8,919 bases of DNA from contig NZ_KL591041.1 in the NCBI RefSeq assembly GCF_000716335.1, forward strand, positions 12,690 to 21,608, in the 5' to 3' direction. This stretch comes from Streptomyces sp. NRRL S-118 (GTDB taxonomy: Bacteria; Actinomycetota; Actinomycetes; Streptomycetales; Streptomycetaceae). A model generated the notes under the pieces. The model saw only the letters and a program-made list of their open reading frames with translations. It had not been told where the DNA came from and did no database searches. The translations under genes were made by a program, and so were the position numbers. Shown one piece after another: positions 1-5,767 of the stretch (position 1 is the stretch's first letter; every line of letters begins with the position of its first letter).

Positions 1-48
1 TTGTTTCGACACAACGGGGACTTCTGGGTCACATCAAGCGCTGACGTA

Positions 49-1362
49 TCAGCAACGAGGCGTCACGATCATCGGTATGCGGTCGGCGTGTGCGACGGCA
101 GAGGCGACTTCGGCCGGGGTGTGGCCGGACGCGGGCGTGAACTGCCAGTGCGCCAGCCAGGTGGCCAATGCGATCGTCGCCTCGGTGTACACGAAGGCGT
201 CACCGATGCATTTGCGGTTGCCTGCCCCGAAGGGCAGGTAGGTGTCCCGGCCGATACCGGCCGCGGCTTGCCGCTCGGGCAGCCAGCGGTCGGGGTCGAA
301 CCGGTCCGGGTTCTCGTACACGCCTGGGTCGCGGTGGACGGCGTAGAGGCTGAACGCGACCTCGGTCCCTGCGGGTAGTTCCACGCCGGCCAGCTCGACG
401 GGTGCGATGGTGCGGCGCATGAGCAGGGTCACACCGTGCAGCCGGACCACCTCGTCCAGGACGCGGCGGATCGCCGTGAGGCGGGGGACGTCTTCGATCG
501 TGACGGGGCGGTCGCCGACGACTTCGCGGAGCTCTGCGACGACCTGCTTTTCGACGTCGGGGTGCGTAGCTAGCTCGTGGAAGGTCCAGGCGAGTGTGGC
601 GGCCGTGGTCTCGACGCCGGCGAACAGGATGTTGCTGAGCTCGTCCCTGACTTCGACGTCGCTCAGGCCCCTGCCACTGTCGGGGTCCTGGGCGGCCAGC
701 AGGAGGGACAGAAGGTCGCCATGGCCGGTGTGCCCGTCCCGGCGGGCCGTGGTGACGACGCCGTCGATCACTTGGCGCAGCGCGTTCGCGGCCGTTTCGA
801 AGTCGCGGTTGGCCCGGATCGGTAGCCGGTCCAAGGCCTTCGGCGAGACGGCGCGCACCAACAGGTTCTTCAGCAGCACGGGCAGGTGTTCTCGGACCGC
901 CGCTACCGCGGGCAGGCCGATGTCCGTGGAGAACAGCGTCGCGGTCAGGGTCTCGACCGCGTATTGCGCCATCGCCAGCTCCATGTCTACCTCGCTGCCC
1001 GGCTGCCAGGCATCGGCCAGGGCGTCGGCCACCTGCTGCAGGTACGGGCGGGCACGGCGGACCCGCAGCTCGGCCTCGGCGATCGACGCGGCACCGCGGC
1101 GGGTGACGGTGGGGTAGCCGAGGCGCTCGGCGGCCTCGAGCGGAGTGAGCTTGGGCTCGCCCTCGACCAGATCGGCGATGTGCCGGCCGCGGACCTGCGC
1201 AAGTCCGGCCTGGGCGGTGGGGAACTTCGCGATGCCCAGGGTGTCGGCGACCTCGGCGAGCGTGATCGCCGGATTGTCATCGAGCAACTTGGCGATCCGG
1301 GGCAGGGTCTCGTCACGCGGGATCATGGCCACTGCCGGTGCGGCGGCCGCCGCCAGCGCCAC
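49..1362 (-). CDS. Cytochrome P450 with atypical HTH-like N-terminus
   Basis: A haem-thiolate monooxygenase by its C-terminal part: from a GTG start at 1362 (437 aa) the I-helix motif AGVETT is at residues 248-253, the ExxR motif EVVR at 304-307, NPDRF at 351-355, and the haem loop FGAGNRKCIG at 378-387 with Cys385 as the expected iron ligand. From about residue 98 onward the protein reads as an ordinary soluble bacterial P450. The first ~95 residues do not: the usual helix A/beta-1/B-C region is absent. In its place are two similar units (from N30-P31 and from E69-P70, 39 residues apart) with the pattern xPx(I/L)T..E.A..LG(I/Y), like helix-turn-helix recognition segments. Total length is normal for a P450, so the segment looks exchanged rather than deleted. 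ATG at 1326 is an alternative start; neither has a convincing ribosome-binding site. No ferredoxin or reductase gene is adjacent. Substrate unknown; activity doubtful given the missing N-terminal fold. Confidence 0.9.
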   Translation of the reverse strand: MALAAAAAPAVAMIPRDETLPRIAKLLDDNPAITLAEVADTLGIAKFPTAQAGLAQVRGRHIADLVEGEPKLTPLEAAERLGYPTVTRRGAASIAEAELRVRRARPYLQQVADALADAWQPGSEVDMELAMAQYAVETLTATLFSTDIGLPAVAAVREHLPVLLKNLLVRAVSPKALDRLPIRANRDFETAANALRQVIDGVVTTARRDGHTGHGDLLSLLLAAQDPDSGRGLSDVEVRDELSNILFAGVETTAATLAWTFHELATHPDVEKQVVAELREVVGDRPVTIEDVPRLTAIRRVLDEVVRLHGVTLLMRRTIAPVELAGVELPAGTEVAFSLYAVHRDPGVYENPDRFDPDRWLPERQAAAGIGRDTYLPFGAGNRKCIGDAFVYTEATIALATWLAHWQFTPASGHTPAEVASAVAHADRIPMIVTPRC

Positions 1363-1494
1363 GGTCGGGACGGGGAACCTTGCACTCCCGCACGACGCGG
1401 CGCGGCCAGTGCTCTATGCCGCTTTCCTTCGGTGACGCGGACGCGGATACCGGCAATGTCGCCCCCATCCCCACGGGCACGAGTAGCAGCACTT

Positions 1495-1537
1495 GATCGC
1501 CCAGTTAATCCCGGAATGCGGGATTAACTGGGCGATC
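1495..1537. terminator. Perfect 19-bp inverted repeat, likely terminator
   Basis: The left arm at 1495-1513 (GATCGCCCAGTTAATCCCG) is exactly complementary to 1519-1537, with a 5-nt loop GAATG. The TAA stop of the minus-strand gene (1505-1507) lies inside the stem. There is no T-tract, as usual for actinomycete hairpin terminators. Position at the gene end supports termination, but a recombination or protein-binding site is also possible. Confidence 0.65.
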
Positions 1538-2443
1538 CAGCGCTTCCTCCAGCTCCTCCACTTGGTCAGCATCTCGAAGTTCGTCGAATTTGCGCTTCAG
1601 TGCATCGGCTTCAGGAGGAGAGACATCGCGGATGAGTCGGATAATTTGCACAACATCTTCAACTGACCGAACAGCCGAAATGGCCTCGATCAGTGCGTCT
1701 ACTTCCCACCGCTCCTTCCAGAACAGCTGTACAAGAGTCTCGACGTCCCAGATATTCCAGCTCTCGACGGCCTTGCGCATGGCCAGAATCCCCTCTTCGT
1801 GAAGACGATTCATTCGAAGTGCCTCAATTACTTCGATCAGCTTGTATGGGCCACACAGCCGCCCGATCGCGACAAGTAGTTGAGAAGCCTCACCATTTCT
1901 ATCTTCAGCGAGGAGGTTTCTATATAGGGACACCAGGTCTTTTGGTGGCAGCAAGGCCATCACGTTCCTGATTTCCTTCGGAACGCCAGCCGCCGAAGAC
2001 CCATCCTCCGGCGCGCCATCATCAGACAGGCCAGAGTCTTGCTCGGCAACGGGACCGTCAGGCCGAGCGTTCGGTACGACCTCGGTGGCCGCAGCAACCA
2101 GCACCTCTCCGTTTGGATCAAAAGCCTTGGTCCACAGCGGCAAAAAGCGGGCAGCCTCGCTGTCAGGATCGCGCCGCGGGTTGGCCCGTGCAGCTAGCAC
2201 GCGAACGATGGCATCAATTTTTTCCCAACGCGTTGGCCCCGCCTGCCCTTTAAGAATTCTGCGGATCAGCTCGTAAGTAACCGTATCCCGCAGTCCCTCG
2301 GTCTTCCTGATGTCGCCCTCAATACGTCGCAAGCTAGGACGCCCGGCAGCGTGATAGAGGACATGGAGTTCGAGCGTCACGTCACGGAGCGGACCAGGAG
2401 GAAGCTCCTCCTCGGAAGGTGGATCAATTTTCGGGTGAGGCAT
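1505..2443 (-). CDS. Putative HTH N-terminus plus alpha-helical repeat protein
   Basis: A 312-aa protein not assigned to a named family. Residues ~18-90 form a compact helical domain (containing AGRPSLRRIEGDIR, YELIRRILKG and a following RWEKIDAIVRVL helix) that resembles the N-terminal helix-turn-helix-like module of many Streptomyces accessory proteins. Residues ~105-155 are a polar, Gly/Asp/Ser-rich linker. Residues ~158-305 are a run of amphipathic helices with repeated L/I/V-rich units ending in an acidic Asp/Glu-Leu segment, reminiscent of TPR/PPR/ARM-type solenoids. No signal peptide or membrane segment is visible, so it is probably cytoplasmic. ATG at 2443 is preceded by AAGGA at a 6-nt spacing, which fixes the start. 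The gene is visibly richer in A/T and in codons such as AAA, ATT and GAA than its neighbours, suggesting transfer. Inferred role: a regulator or sensor/effector using the repeat domain for partner binding; the function is not demonstrated. Confidence 0.85.
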   Translation of the reverse strand: MPHPKIDPPSEEELPPGPLRDVTLELHVLYHAAGRPSLRRIEGDIRKTEGLRDTVTYELIRRILKGQAGPTRWEKIDAIVRVLAARANPRRDPDSEAARFLPLWTKAFDPNGEVLVAAATEVVPNARPDGPVAEQDSGLSDDGAPEDGSSAAGVPKEIRNVMALLPPKDLVSLYRNLLAEDRNGEASQLLVAIGRLCGPYKLIEVIEALRMNRLHEEGILAMRKAVESWNIWDVETLVQLFWKERWEVDALIEAISAVRSVEDVVQIIRLIRDVSPPEADALKRKFDELRDADQVEELEEALDRPVNPAFRD

Positions 2444-2456
2444 GGCCCATCCTTGT

Positions 2457-2508
2457 CAAAGGTTGTCATCCCAGTTTTTCCAACACGAATATTCGACAAA
2501 GGTCGTCA
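2457..2508 (-). promoter_or_regulatory. Operator-like repeats upstream of the HTH-like gene
   Basis: Two near-identical 12-mers, CAAAGGTTGTCA (2457-2468) and CAAAGGTCGTCA (2497-2508), are spaced exactly 40 bp apart, and a perfect palindrome CGAATATTCG (2486-2495) lies between them. The block starts 14 bp upstream of the ATG at 2443 of a gene with a putative DNA-binding domain, so autoregulation is a reasonable inference. On the minus strand TTGACG (2509-2504) could serve as a -35 box, but I find no well-spaced -10. Confidence 0.4.
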
Positions 2509-2610
2509 ACTCTTCACGCTGCTTTGTCTTTCCATTCGCAGCCACCTTTTCACTCGAAGTAGGGCCGGAGGATTTCAAACCTCCCCCAAACCCAACTGGG
2601 AGGCGAGCCG

Positions 2611-2811
2611 ATGAATAGGCGGAAGAAGCATCAGGGGCACACGAAGCGCAAGCCGAAGAAGCATCAGCAGTGCACGACGTCACGCTGCCCGCGCGAGAAG
2701 ATCCGGCGGCGCATGCGGGCGGTCGGTCGCGGGCTCGCCAGCCCGCAGGGCATGGCAGCGCTGATGGTGCTGCGGACGGTCGTGATGCTGTTGACATGGC
2801 TGATCGGCTAG
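2611..2811 (+). CDS. Small basic single-pass membrane protein
   Basis: A 66-aa hypothetical protein. The ribosome-binding site GGGAGG (2598-2603) stands 7 nt before the ATG, which is strong support for translation. Residues 1-40 are extremely rich in Lys, Arg and His, with two cysteines (residues 21 and 26) in the middle. Residues ~45-65 form one hydrophobic helix ending TWLIG at the C-terminus. This layout predicts a cytoplasmic nucleic-acid- or lipid-head-group-binding tail anchored by a C-terminal transmembrane segment. It stands alone, transcribed away from the minus-strand HTH-like gene, with a hairpin 10 bp after the stop. No family recognised. Confidence 0.65.
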   Translation: MNRRKKHQGHTKRKPKKHQQCTTSRCPREKIRRRMRAVGRGLASPQGMAALMVLRTVVMLLTWLIG

Positions 2812-2821
2812 AGCAGTTTCC

Positions 2822-2851
2822 AGGGGGTGTCGCCAACTCGGGGCACCCCCT
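2822..2851 (+). terminator. Hairpin terminator after the small basic gene
   Basis: AGGGGGTG(TC) at 2822-2831 pairs with (GG)CACCCCCT at 2842-2851, giving a 10-bp stem with one G-T pair and a 10-nt loop. It begins 10 bp after the stop codon at 2811 and has no T-tract. Confidence 0.6.
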
Positions 2852-3277
2852 CAGCATGGTTCTCGGACTTATCCCGGCCATCAGCTCCGACCGGCTTGCC
2901 TGTTCAGGAACAGGGTGCCAGCCACGGTAGGTGACGCTGCCCGGGCAGAAGGCGCAGCACTCCACCATGCTCCCGGGGCAGGCGCCGGCGGCCCCCGAAA
3001 CACTCAACGTCTCACCCGATCGAGCGATCGCACCACACCTGTCGCGATGGATTCGCTCAGCTACACAGCCGTTGAGCTGCATCAACGCGAGAACCGGGCT
3101 CACAGCCGCAGGGTGACCCCCAGAGAAGGGATCGCGATCCGGCGGAGCTGGCTCGGGGAGATCGAGGGCTCCGCGTCAGCCTCGCCGACGCCGAAACCAA
3201 GATCGCCCAGATCGACTCAGCGACATCCGCCGGGCCGGTCCTGTGGGGGCTGCCGACACCCCGCCGCCCCGGCAGGG
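2852..3277. other. Gene-poor stretch with decayed mobile-element sequence
   Basis: No intact gene is supported here. In the plus frame beginning at 3121, about 30 codons (3127-3216) read DRDPAELARGDRGLRV followed by SLADAETKIAQ. This resembles the Glu/Leu/Ala-rich coiled-coil tail of IS3-type OrfA proteins, but it has no start, is blocked upstream by a stop at 3073-3075, and drifts into low-quality sequence. On the minus strand around 2880-2990 a short Cys-rich tract has good codon use but no usable boundaries. I read the whole stretch as scars of earlier insertions. Confidence 0.4.
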
Positions 3278-3352
3278 GTGATGCTCAAGCGCCAGATGTT
3301 CAGCCGTGCCGGCTTCCGCCTGATCCGCTGGCGAGTACTCCTCGCTGCGTGA
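3278..3352 (+). pseudogene. C-terminal remnant of an ISL3-like transposase
   Basis: The last 24 codons before TGA (3350-3352) read VMLKRQMFSRAGFRLIRWR and then VLLAA. The pattern (I/M)LKRQM(F/Y)GRAGFxLLRxRVLL is the conserved C-terminal end of ISL3-family transposases. Nothing recognisable of the remaining ~400 residues precedes it; the in-frame upstream codons are Pro/Gly/Arg-rich and not transposase-like. It is therefore a 3' stub left after deletion, not a functional insertion sequence. Terminal inverted repeats were not found. The family call rests on motif memory only. Confidence 0.6.
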
Positions 3353-3414
3353 AGCGTTGTCAGCGCCTGCTGAAATGCTGGCCCAGCACAACCAGCGACT
3401 ACCAGGAGACAAGC

Positions 3415-3543
3415 ATGGGCACGTGGGGAACTGGAGCGTTTGACAGTGATCTCGCTGGTGACTTCACTGACCTGCTCTTTCCCGCGGCTACTGCGTGGAA
3501 AAGAGGTGTCAGCGTGTGTGACCGGCTTGCCCACGGGAGGTGA
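3415..3543 (+). pseudogene. DUF4259 gene stub, truncated after ~20 codons
   Basis: The ATG at 3415 has a near-perfect ribosome-binding site AGGAGA (3404-3409) with a 5-nt spacer and opens with MGTWGTGAFDSDLAGDF, the hallmark N-terminus of the DUF4259 family (MGTWGTGPFDNDxAADF). Family members are typically well over 100 aa, but here similarity ends at about residue 20 (near 3477). The frame then runs through unrelated sequence to a TGA at 3541-3543, giving at most 42 aa. The start region is intact, so the stub could still be translated. Its left neighbour is the transposase remnant ending 62 bp before, which suggests that insertion and deletion events trimmed this locus. Confidence 0.65.
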
Positions 3544-3616
3544 CCTGCGGAAACGAGTGGTGTCCGATTCACCCGGCTCCCACGTCCGGTCACGCCTTCG
3601 GTCCCCCGCTGGAGAC

Positions 3617-3635
3617 AACCGTCCAGCCAACGGTT
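3617..3635 (-). terminator. Weak hairpin at the end of the DUF402 gene
   Basis: AACCGT (3617-3622) pairs with ACGGTT (3630-3635) around a 7-nt loop, touching the TGA stop of the DUF402 gene (3635-3637). The stem is only 6 bp and has no T-tract, so this is a weak candidate. Confidence 0.3.
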
Positions 3636-4321
3636 CAGCCGCCCTTCGGTGCAACCCTCTGCTCGCCCGTAGCGGGCTGCGGCAGGCGCGGTGTGGGCCA
3701 GGCCGGCTCCCAGCGCCAGGCCGCCCACCGCTCCGCGTGCGCGAACAGGCCGGAGCGTTCGGTGAGCATCGCGAGGACCTCGTCGCGGGCGGCGTCCACG
3801 GCCTGGTGCTCGGTGTCGGTGACGATGCCGAGCCGCCGCACGTGCGCGTACTCGTCTTCGTCCTTCCACTCCCAGCGGGTGAGGTCGGGGTCGACGACCA
3901 GGTCCACGGTGAGGTCGAAGGTGTCGAACCCGTACAAGGTGCGGCGAGCGGGGTGCTCGAAGTTCACGTACCAGTTCCGCAGCCGGCGCCCGTCGCCGTC
4001 GGGGACGTAGAAGGCGTTGACGCTGAACCACGCCGCCGGCGGCTTCCACAGCAGCAGCTCGGTCTCCTGCCACACCGCGTCCGCGAGATCCCACACGCCG
4101 GTCGCCATCGCGTCGAACGCCACCGTACGCACCGACCGGTCGCCATCGGTACGGGCCTTGACGTACAGGGCCGGCCAGCGGGTCTCGGCTCCCGGCGAGC
4201 AGGCGGCCACCAGCGCCTCGCTGGTGTCGGCGACGACGCGCAGGGCGTGCTCGCTCCACACCCGGCCCGTCCGGTGCACGTCGCGCCGTACGACCGCCTG
4301 GCCCGTTTCGAAGCTGTGCAT
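3635..4321 (-). CDS. DUF402 domain protein (FomD-like phosphohydrolase family)
   Basis: 228 aa starting MHSFETGQAVVRRDVHR, the typical opening of the actinobacterial DUF402 branch. ATG at 4321 is chosen over the upstream GTG (4372) because GGGAGGGAGGG lies directly before it and the extra 17 residues are Pro/Gly/Arg-rich. The core motif block is at residues ~117-157: NWYVNFEHPARR, then GFDTFDLTVDLVVDPDL, then WEWKDEDEYAH, supplying the acidic residues that bind divalent metal in this fold. Characterised DUF402 members hydrolyse nucleotide phosphate or phosphonate bonds (FomD in fosfomycin synthesis, and a staphylococcal nucleoside tri-/diphosphatase); the substrate of this copy cannot be told. 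A C-terminal helix rich in Trp and Arg (residues ~190-205) follows. Probably cytosolic and monocistronic. No phosphonate pathway genes are nearby, so a housekeeping-like nucleotide phosphatase role is more likely than antibiotic synthesis. Confidence 0.88.
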   Translation of the reverse strand: MHSFETGQAVVRRDVHRTGRVWSEHALRVVADTSEALVAACSPGAETRWPALYVKARTDGDRSVRTVAFDAMATGVWDLADAVWQETELLLWKPPAAWFSVNAFYVPDGDGRRLRNWYVNFEHPARRTLYGFDTFDLTVDLVVDPDLTRWEWKDEDEYAHVRRLGIVTDTEHQAVDAARDEVLAMLTERSGLFAHAERWAAWRWEPAWPTPRLPQPATGEQRVAPKGG

Positions 4322-4361
4322 CGCGCCCTCCCTCCCAGGTCCCGGCCGGGGCGTCCGGCCA

Positions 4362-4449
4362 GGCTTGCCCACTACCTCAGCGCGCCGCGGCGGTGGTGGG
4401 CAAGCCGCCGTCCGGGGACGGCTTGCCCGGGCTTGCCTTGGGCTTGCCC
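4362..4449. repeat. GGCTTGCC repeat cluster, partly helically phased
   Basis: Five copies of GGCTTGCC(C/T) lie upstream of the DUF402 gene: direct copies at 4362-4370, 4420-4428, 4430-4438 and 4441-4449, and an inverted copy at 4398-4406. The last three start 10 and 11 bp apart, about one helical turn. The inverted copy and the one at 4420 form a hairpin with 10-bp arms GGGCAAGCCG (4398-4407) and CGGCTTGCCC (4419-4428). Further single copies occur at 2893-2900 and 3525-3532. Read on the minus strand the repeats fall in a possible 40-codon ORF (4499 to 4377, GTG start, no ribosome-binding site) and encode Gly-Lys-Pro steps, so they could be coding rather than regulatory. Confidence 0.5.
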
Positions 4450-4580
4450 ATGGCTACCGGCGCCGCTTTGGTCCCCCAGGCCTGGATCGACGAACACACC
4501 AGCTAGCCGCCCCGTCCGCTGCGCCGGAGCACGGCCGCCTTGGCGAAGGAGGCGCCCCGGCCTGACCCGGGCCACCCATC

Positions 4581-4627
4581 GTCGACGCCGCCTCTCCCCC
4601 GTGTCCGGTGGGAGGGGCGGCGTCGAC
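4581..4627 (-). terminator. Strong terminator behind the zinc-ribbon ORF
   Basis: GTCGACGCCGCC (4581-4592) pairs perfectly with 4616-4627. The stem extends inward to 18 bp (one G-T pair) up to 4598/4610, leaving an 11-nt loop. It lies 9 bp beyond the stop of the minus-strand ORF ending at 4636 and probably stops its transcript. No T-tract. Confidence 0.7.
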
Positions 4628-4635
4628 GTGTGACG

Positions 4636-4995
4636 TCAGCCGCGGCGGCGGACCAGCCCGCGGAGCTTGCCCGCCTCCTGGTCGTGGTCGTGCTCCGGCT
4701 CCGGTGGCGTGGCGGCCCGGAGGCGGGCGGCTTCGGCGGCGGCTTCCTCACGGGCGACGTCATCGGCGTGGCAGGTGCCGCACACCGACAGGTCCCCGGC
4801 CTTCCAGGCCGTACTCGCGGTGGTCTCTTCCCAGCGCTGGTCGGTGAACTTCGTCCCGCACCGCTTGCACACCGGCCGCCGTGCCTCCCGCTCAGCGGCG
4901 CGGCGCTGCTGGTCCGCCGCTTCGGCCTGCGCGTACTGGCGGCGGTAGAGAGCGTCGCCGTCGGGATTGTCGAGCGCGTCGCCCCGCCTCTCCAA
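4636..4995 (-). CDS. Small zinc-ribbon protein, hypothetical
   Basis: Read from a TTG at 4995 the product is 119 aa. Residues ~15-40 are a charged, Ala/Arg/Gln-rich helix. A four-cysteine ribbon follows: C43-K-R-C46 and C71-G-T-C74, 24 residues apart, expected to bind one zinc ion. The tail is Ala/Glu-rich and then has a His/Asp stretch (HDHDQE) and a basic end. Codon use is strongly Streptomyces-like, supporting real coding. The 5' end is insecure: there is no ribosome-binding site before the TTG, and the same frame stays open beyond an in-frame TGA (5014-5016) up to 5463, so this may be the 3' half of a longer gene cut by a nonsense mutation. Function unknown; such ribbons usually bind nucleic acid or proteins. 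Confidence 0.6.
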   Translation of the reverse strand: MERRGDALDNPDGDALYRRQYAQAEAADQQRRAAEREARRPVCKRCGTKFTDQRWEETTASTAWKAGDLSVCGTCHADDVAREEAAAEAARLRAATPPEPEHDHDQEAGKLRGLVRRRG

Positions 4996-5164
4996 GCACC
5001 CCGAGCGCGGTACTCAGAAGACCCTCGGCGTGGGTTCCCGCGCGGGCGGCAAGGCCCCCGGCCCGCTGGGCCGCCTCTTCAGCAAGCCGTTCAGCAGCAG
5101 CTCGAAGGCGGTCGGCAAGAGTGGCTCGGCCGGCCGCCGCATGCGGGGCCACATGCCCTTCTGA
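4967..5164 (+). CDS. Possible small Lys/Ser-rich ORF or gene 3' end
   Basis: This plus-strand frame (65 codons from a TTG at 4967 to TGA 5162-5164) has nearly every third position G or C and uses preferred codons throughout (AAG, AGC, CTC, TTC), better than the minus-strand frames opposite it. The peptide is basic and rich in Ser, Lys and Gly, ending KSGSAGRRMRGHMPF. A stop (TAG) lies a few codons upstream, and the TTG lacks a ribosome-binding site, so it may be the 3' remnant of a lost gene. It overlaps the first 29 bases of the minus-strand zinc-ribbon ORF; both cannot easily be right over the overlap. Not recognised. A hairpin follows at 5179-5214. Confidence 0.35.
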   Translation: MSSASPRLSKHPERGTQKTLGVGSRAGGKAPGPLGRLFSKPFSSSSKAVGKSGSAGRRMRGHMPF

Positions 5165-5178
5165 CCCCACGTCCCACT

Positions 5179-5214
5179 CGGCCCGGCCCGCAATCCCCGT
5201 CGGCGGCCGGGCCG
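5179..5214. terminator. 10-bp inverted repeat, possible terminator
   Basis: CGGCCCGGCC (5179-5188) pairs exactly with GGCCGGGCCG (5205-5214) around a 16-nt loop. It lies 15 bp after the plus-strand stop at 5164 and at the decayed end of the minus-strand fragment, so it could be a bidirectional terminator. In very GC-rich sequence chance pairing is more likely than usual. Confidence 0.4.
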
Positions 5215-5449
5215 CGGTGTGTCTGCGAGGGCGAGCAGCAGAGTCTGCCCGCGCTGCTCGATCTCCTCGATCGGCTGGGAGAGGCAGCCGGCGGCTTCGC
5301 GGACAATGACGTCGGCGAGGGCGCTGCGGCTGTCGTTCTTCGGCAGGGCGGCAGCGTGGCGCTGGACGTTGGCGGCAAGCGCGCGGGCGTGGCCGGTGAG
5401 CTGGAGGGCGAGCTGCGCCGGGGTGCGGCGGCCCGGCGGCGCTCGCCAC
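5210..5449 (-). pseudogene. Frameshifted remnant of a small helical protein
   Basis: In the minus frame open from 5463 down, about 70 codons from 5424 have a typical Streptomyces pattern and read PAQLALQLTGHARALAA, then NVQRHAAALPKNDSRSALAD, then VIVREAAGCLSQPIEEIEQR. This is a helical bundle like the small hypothetical proteins of actinomycete integrative elements; DUF6415 is a loose comparison only. There is no start codon in this frame. A GTG at 5449 in the adjacent frame (MASAAGPP) would join it if one base were gained or lost near 5425-5435. After codons reading LALADTPRPG the frame runs through a hairpin into low-quality sequence, so the 3' end is also lost. Decayed gene is the likeliest reading. 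Confidence 0.35.
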
Positions 5450-5550
5450 GACGGCCGGCGGACTTACCTACGGGGTGAGAACCCGCGAGCGGCGCGAACT
5501 CCTGCGTGCGCGACTGCTCCGGATCTTAAGCGCGACCCGGTCCCCGCTGC

Positions 5551-5745
5551 TGCTTGCACCGCCACACTCCCGGAACGCTGGTCAAGCTCGATCGTCTCCT
5601 GCACAAACGGACCGGCGGCATGATCGGCGCCCTCTCCCACCAGATCCGCGGAGCCGCGATCGACGCGGTCCTCACCGGCACCGAACAGATCACCCAGGAC
5701 AGCCTGGAGGTCGTCCCGCTCGACGTCGCCGCAGAGCCCCCCGTC
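5551..5745 (+). pseudogene. C-terminal fragment of TniB-like transposition ATPase
   Basis: The frame starting at 5551 reads CLHRHTPGTLVKLDRLL, then HKRTGGMIGALSHQIRGAAI, then DAVLTGTEQITQDSLEVV and PLDVAAE. The RTGGMIGxLSHxIRxAAI block and the closing LDxAAE are characteristic of the C-terminal lid region of TniB/TnsC-type AAA+ proteins found beside TniA transposases in actinomycete transposons. The Walker A and B regions are missing: a stop (5527-5529) and unrelated sequence lie just upstream, so the left breakpoint is near 5550. At the C6 run (5738-5743) the reading shifts to another frame (RLLADARDKW), which suggests a one-base loss there. Non-functional. Confidence 0.7.
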
Positions 5746-5767
5746 TGCTGGCCGACGCGAGGGACAA

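Noticed and set aside
886..1527. Plus-strand ORF ending in a peptide like the end of the HTH-like protein
   Set aside because: The resemblance is produced by the perfect inverted repeat at 1495-1537 being read on both strands; the rest is a shadow of the P450.
2456..3103. Long minus-strand ORF (215 codons) across the small basic gene
   Set aside because: It is antisense to a gene with a good ribosome-binding site, is Ser/Ala/Arg-rich, has no ribosome-binding site, and crosses two intergenic hairpin arms. Only a short Cys-rich tract at ~2880-2990 looks remotely coding.
3440..4633. Plus-strand ORF of 397 codons
   Set aside because: Antisense shadow of the DUF402 gene; Arg/Pro/Gly-rich product with no recognisable domain.
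4892..5449. Minus-strand Ala-rich ORF (185 codons) with a helix-like stretch around 5000-5160
   Set aside because: Peptide looks helical, but codons use many T/A third positions (GCT, CTT, GAA runs) unlike host genes, while other frames over the same bases are far better; Ala-rich helices are common in shadow frames of high-GC DNA.
4540..5478. Plus-strand ORF of 312 codons
   Set aside because: Shadow opposite the zinc-ribbon ORF and the decayed helical fragment; low-complexity composition.
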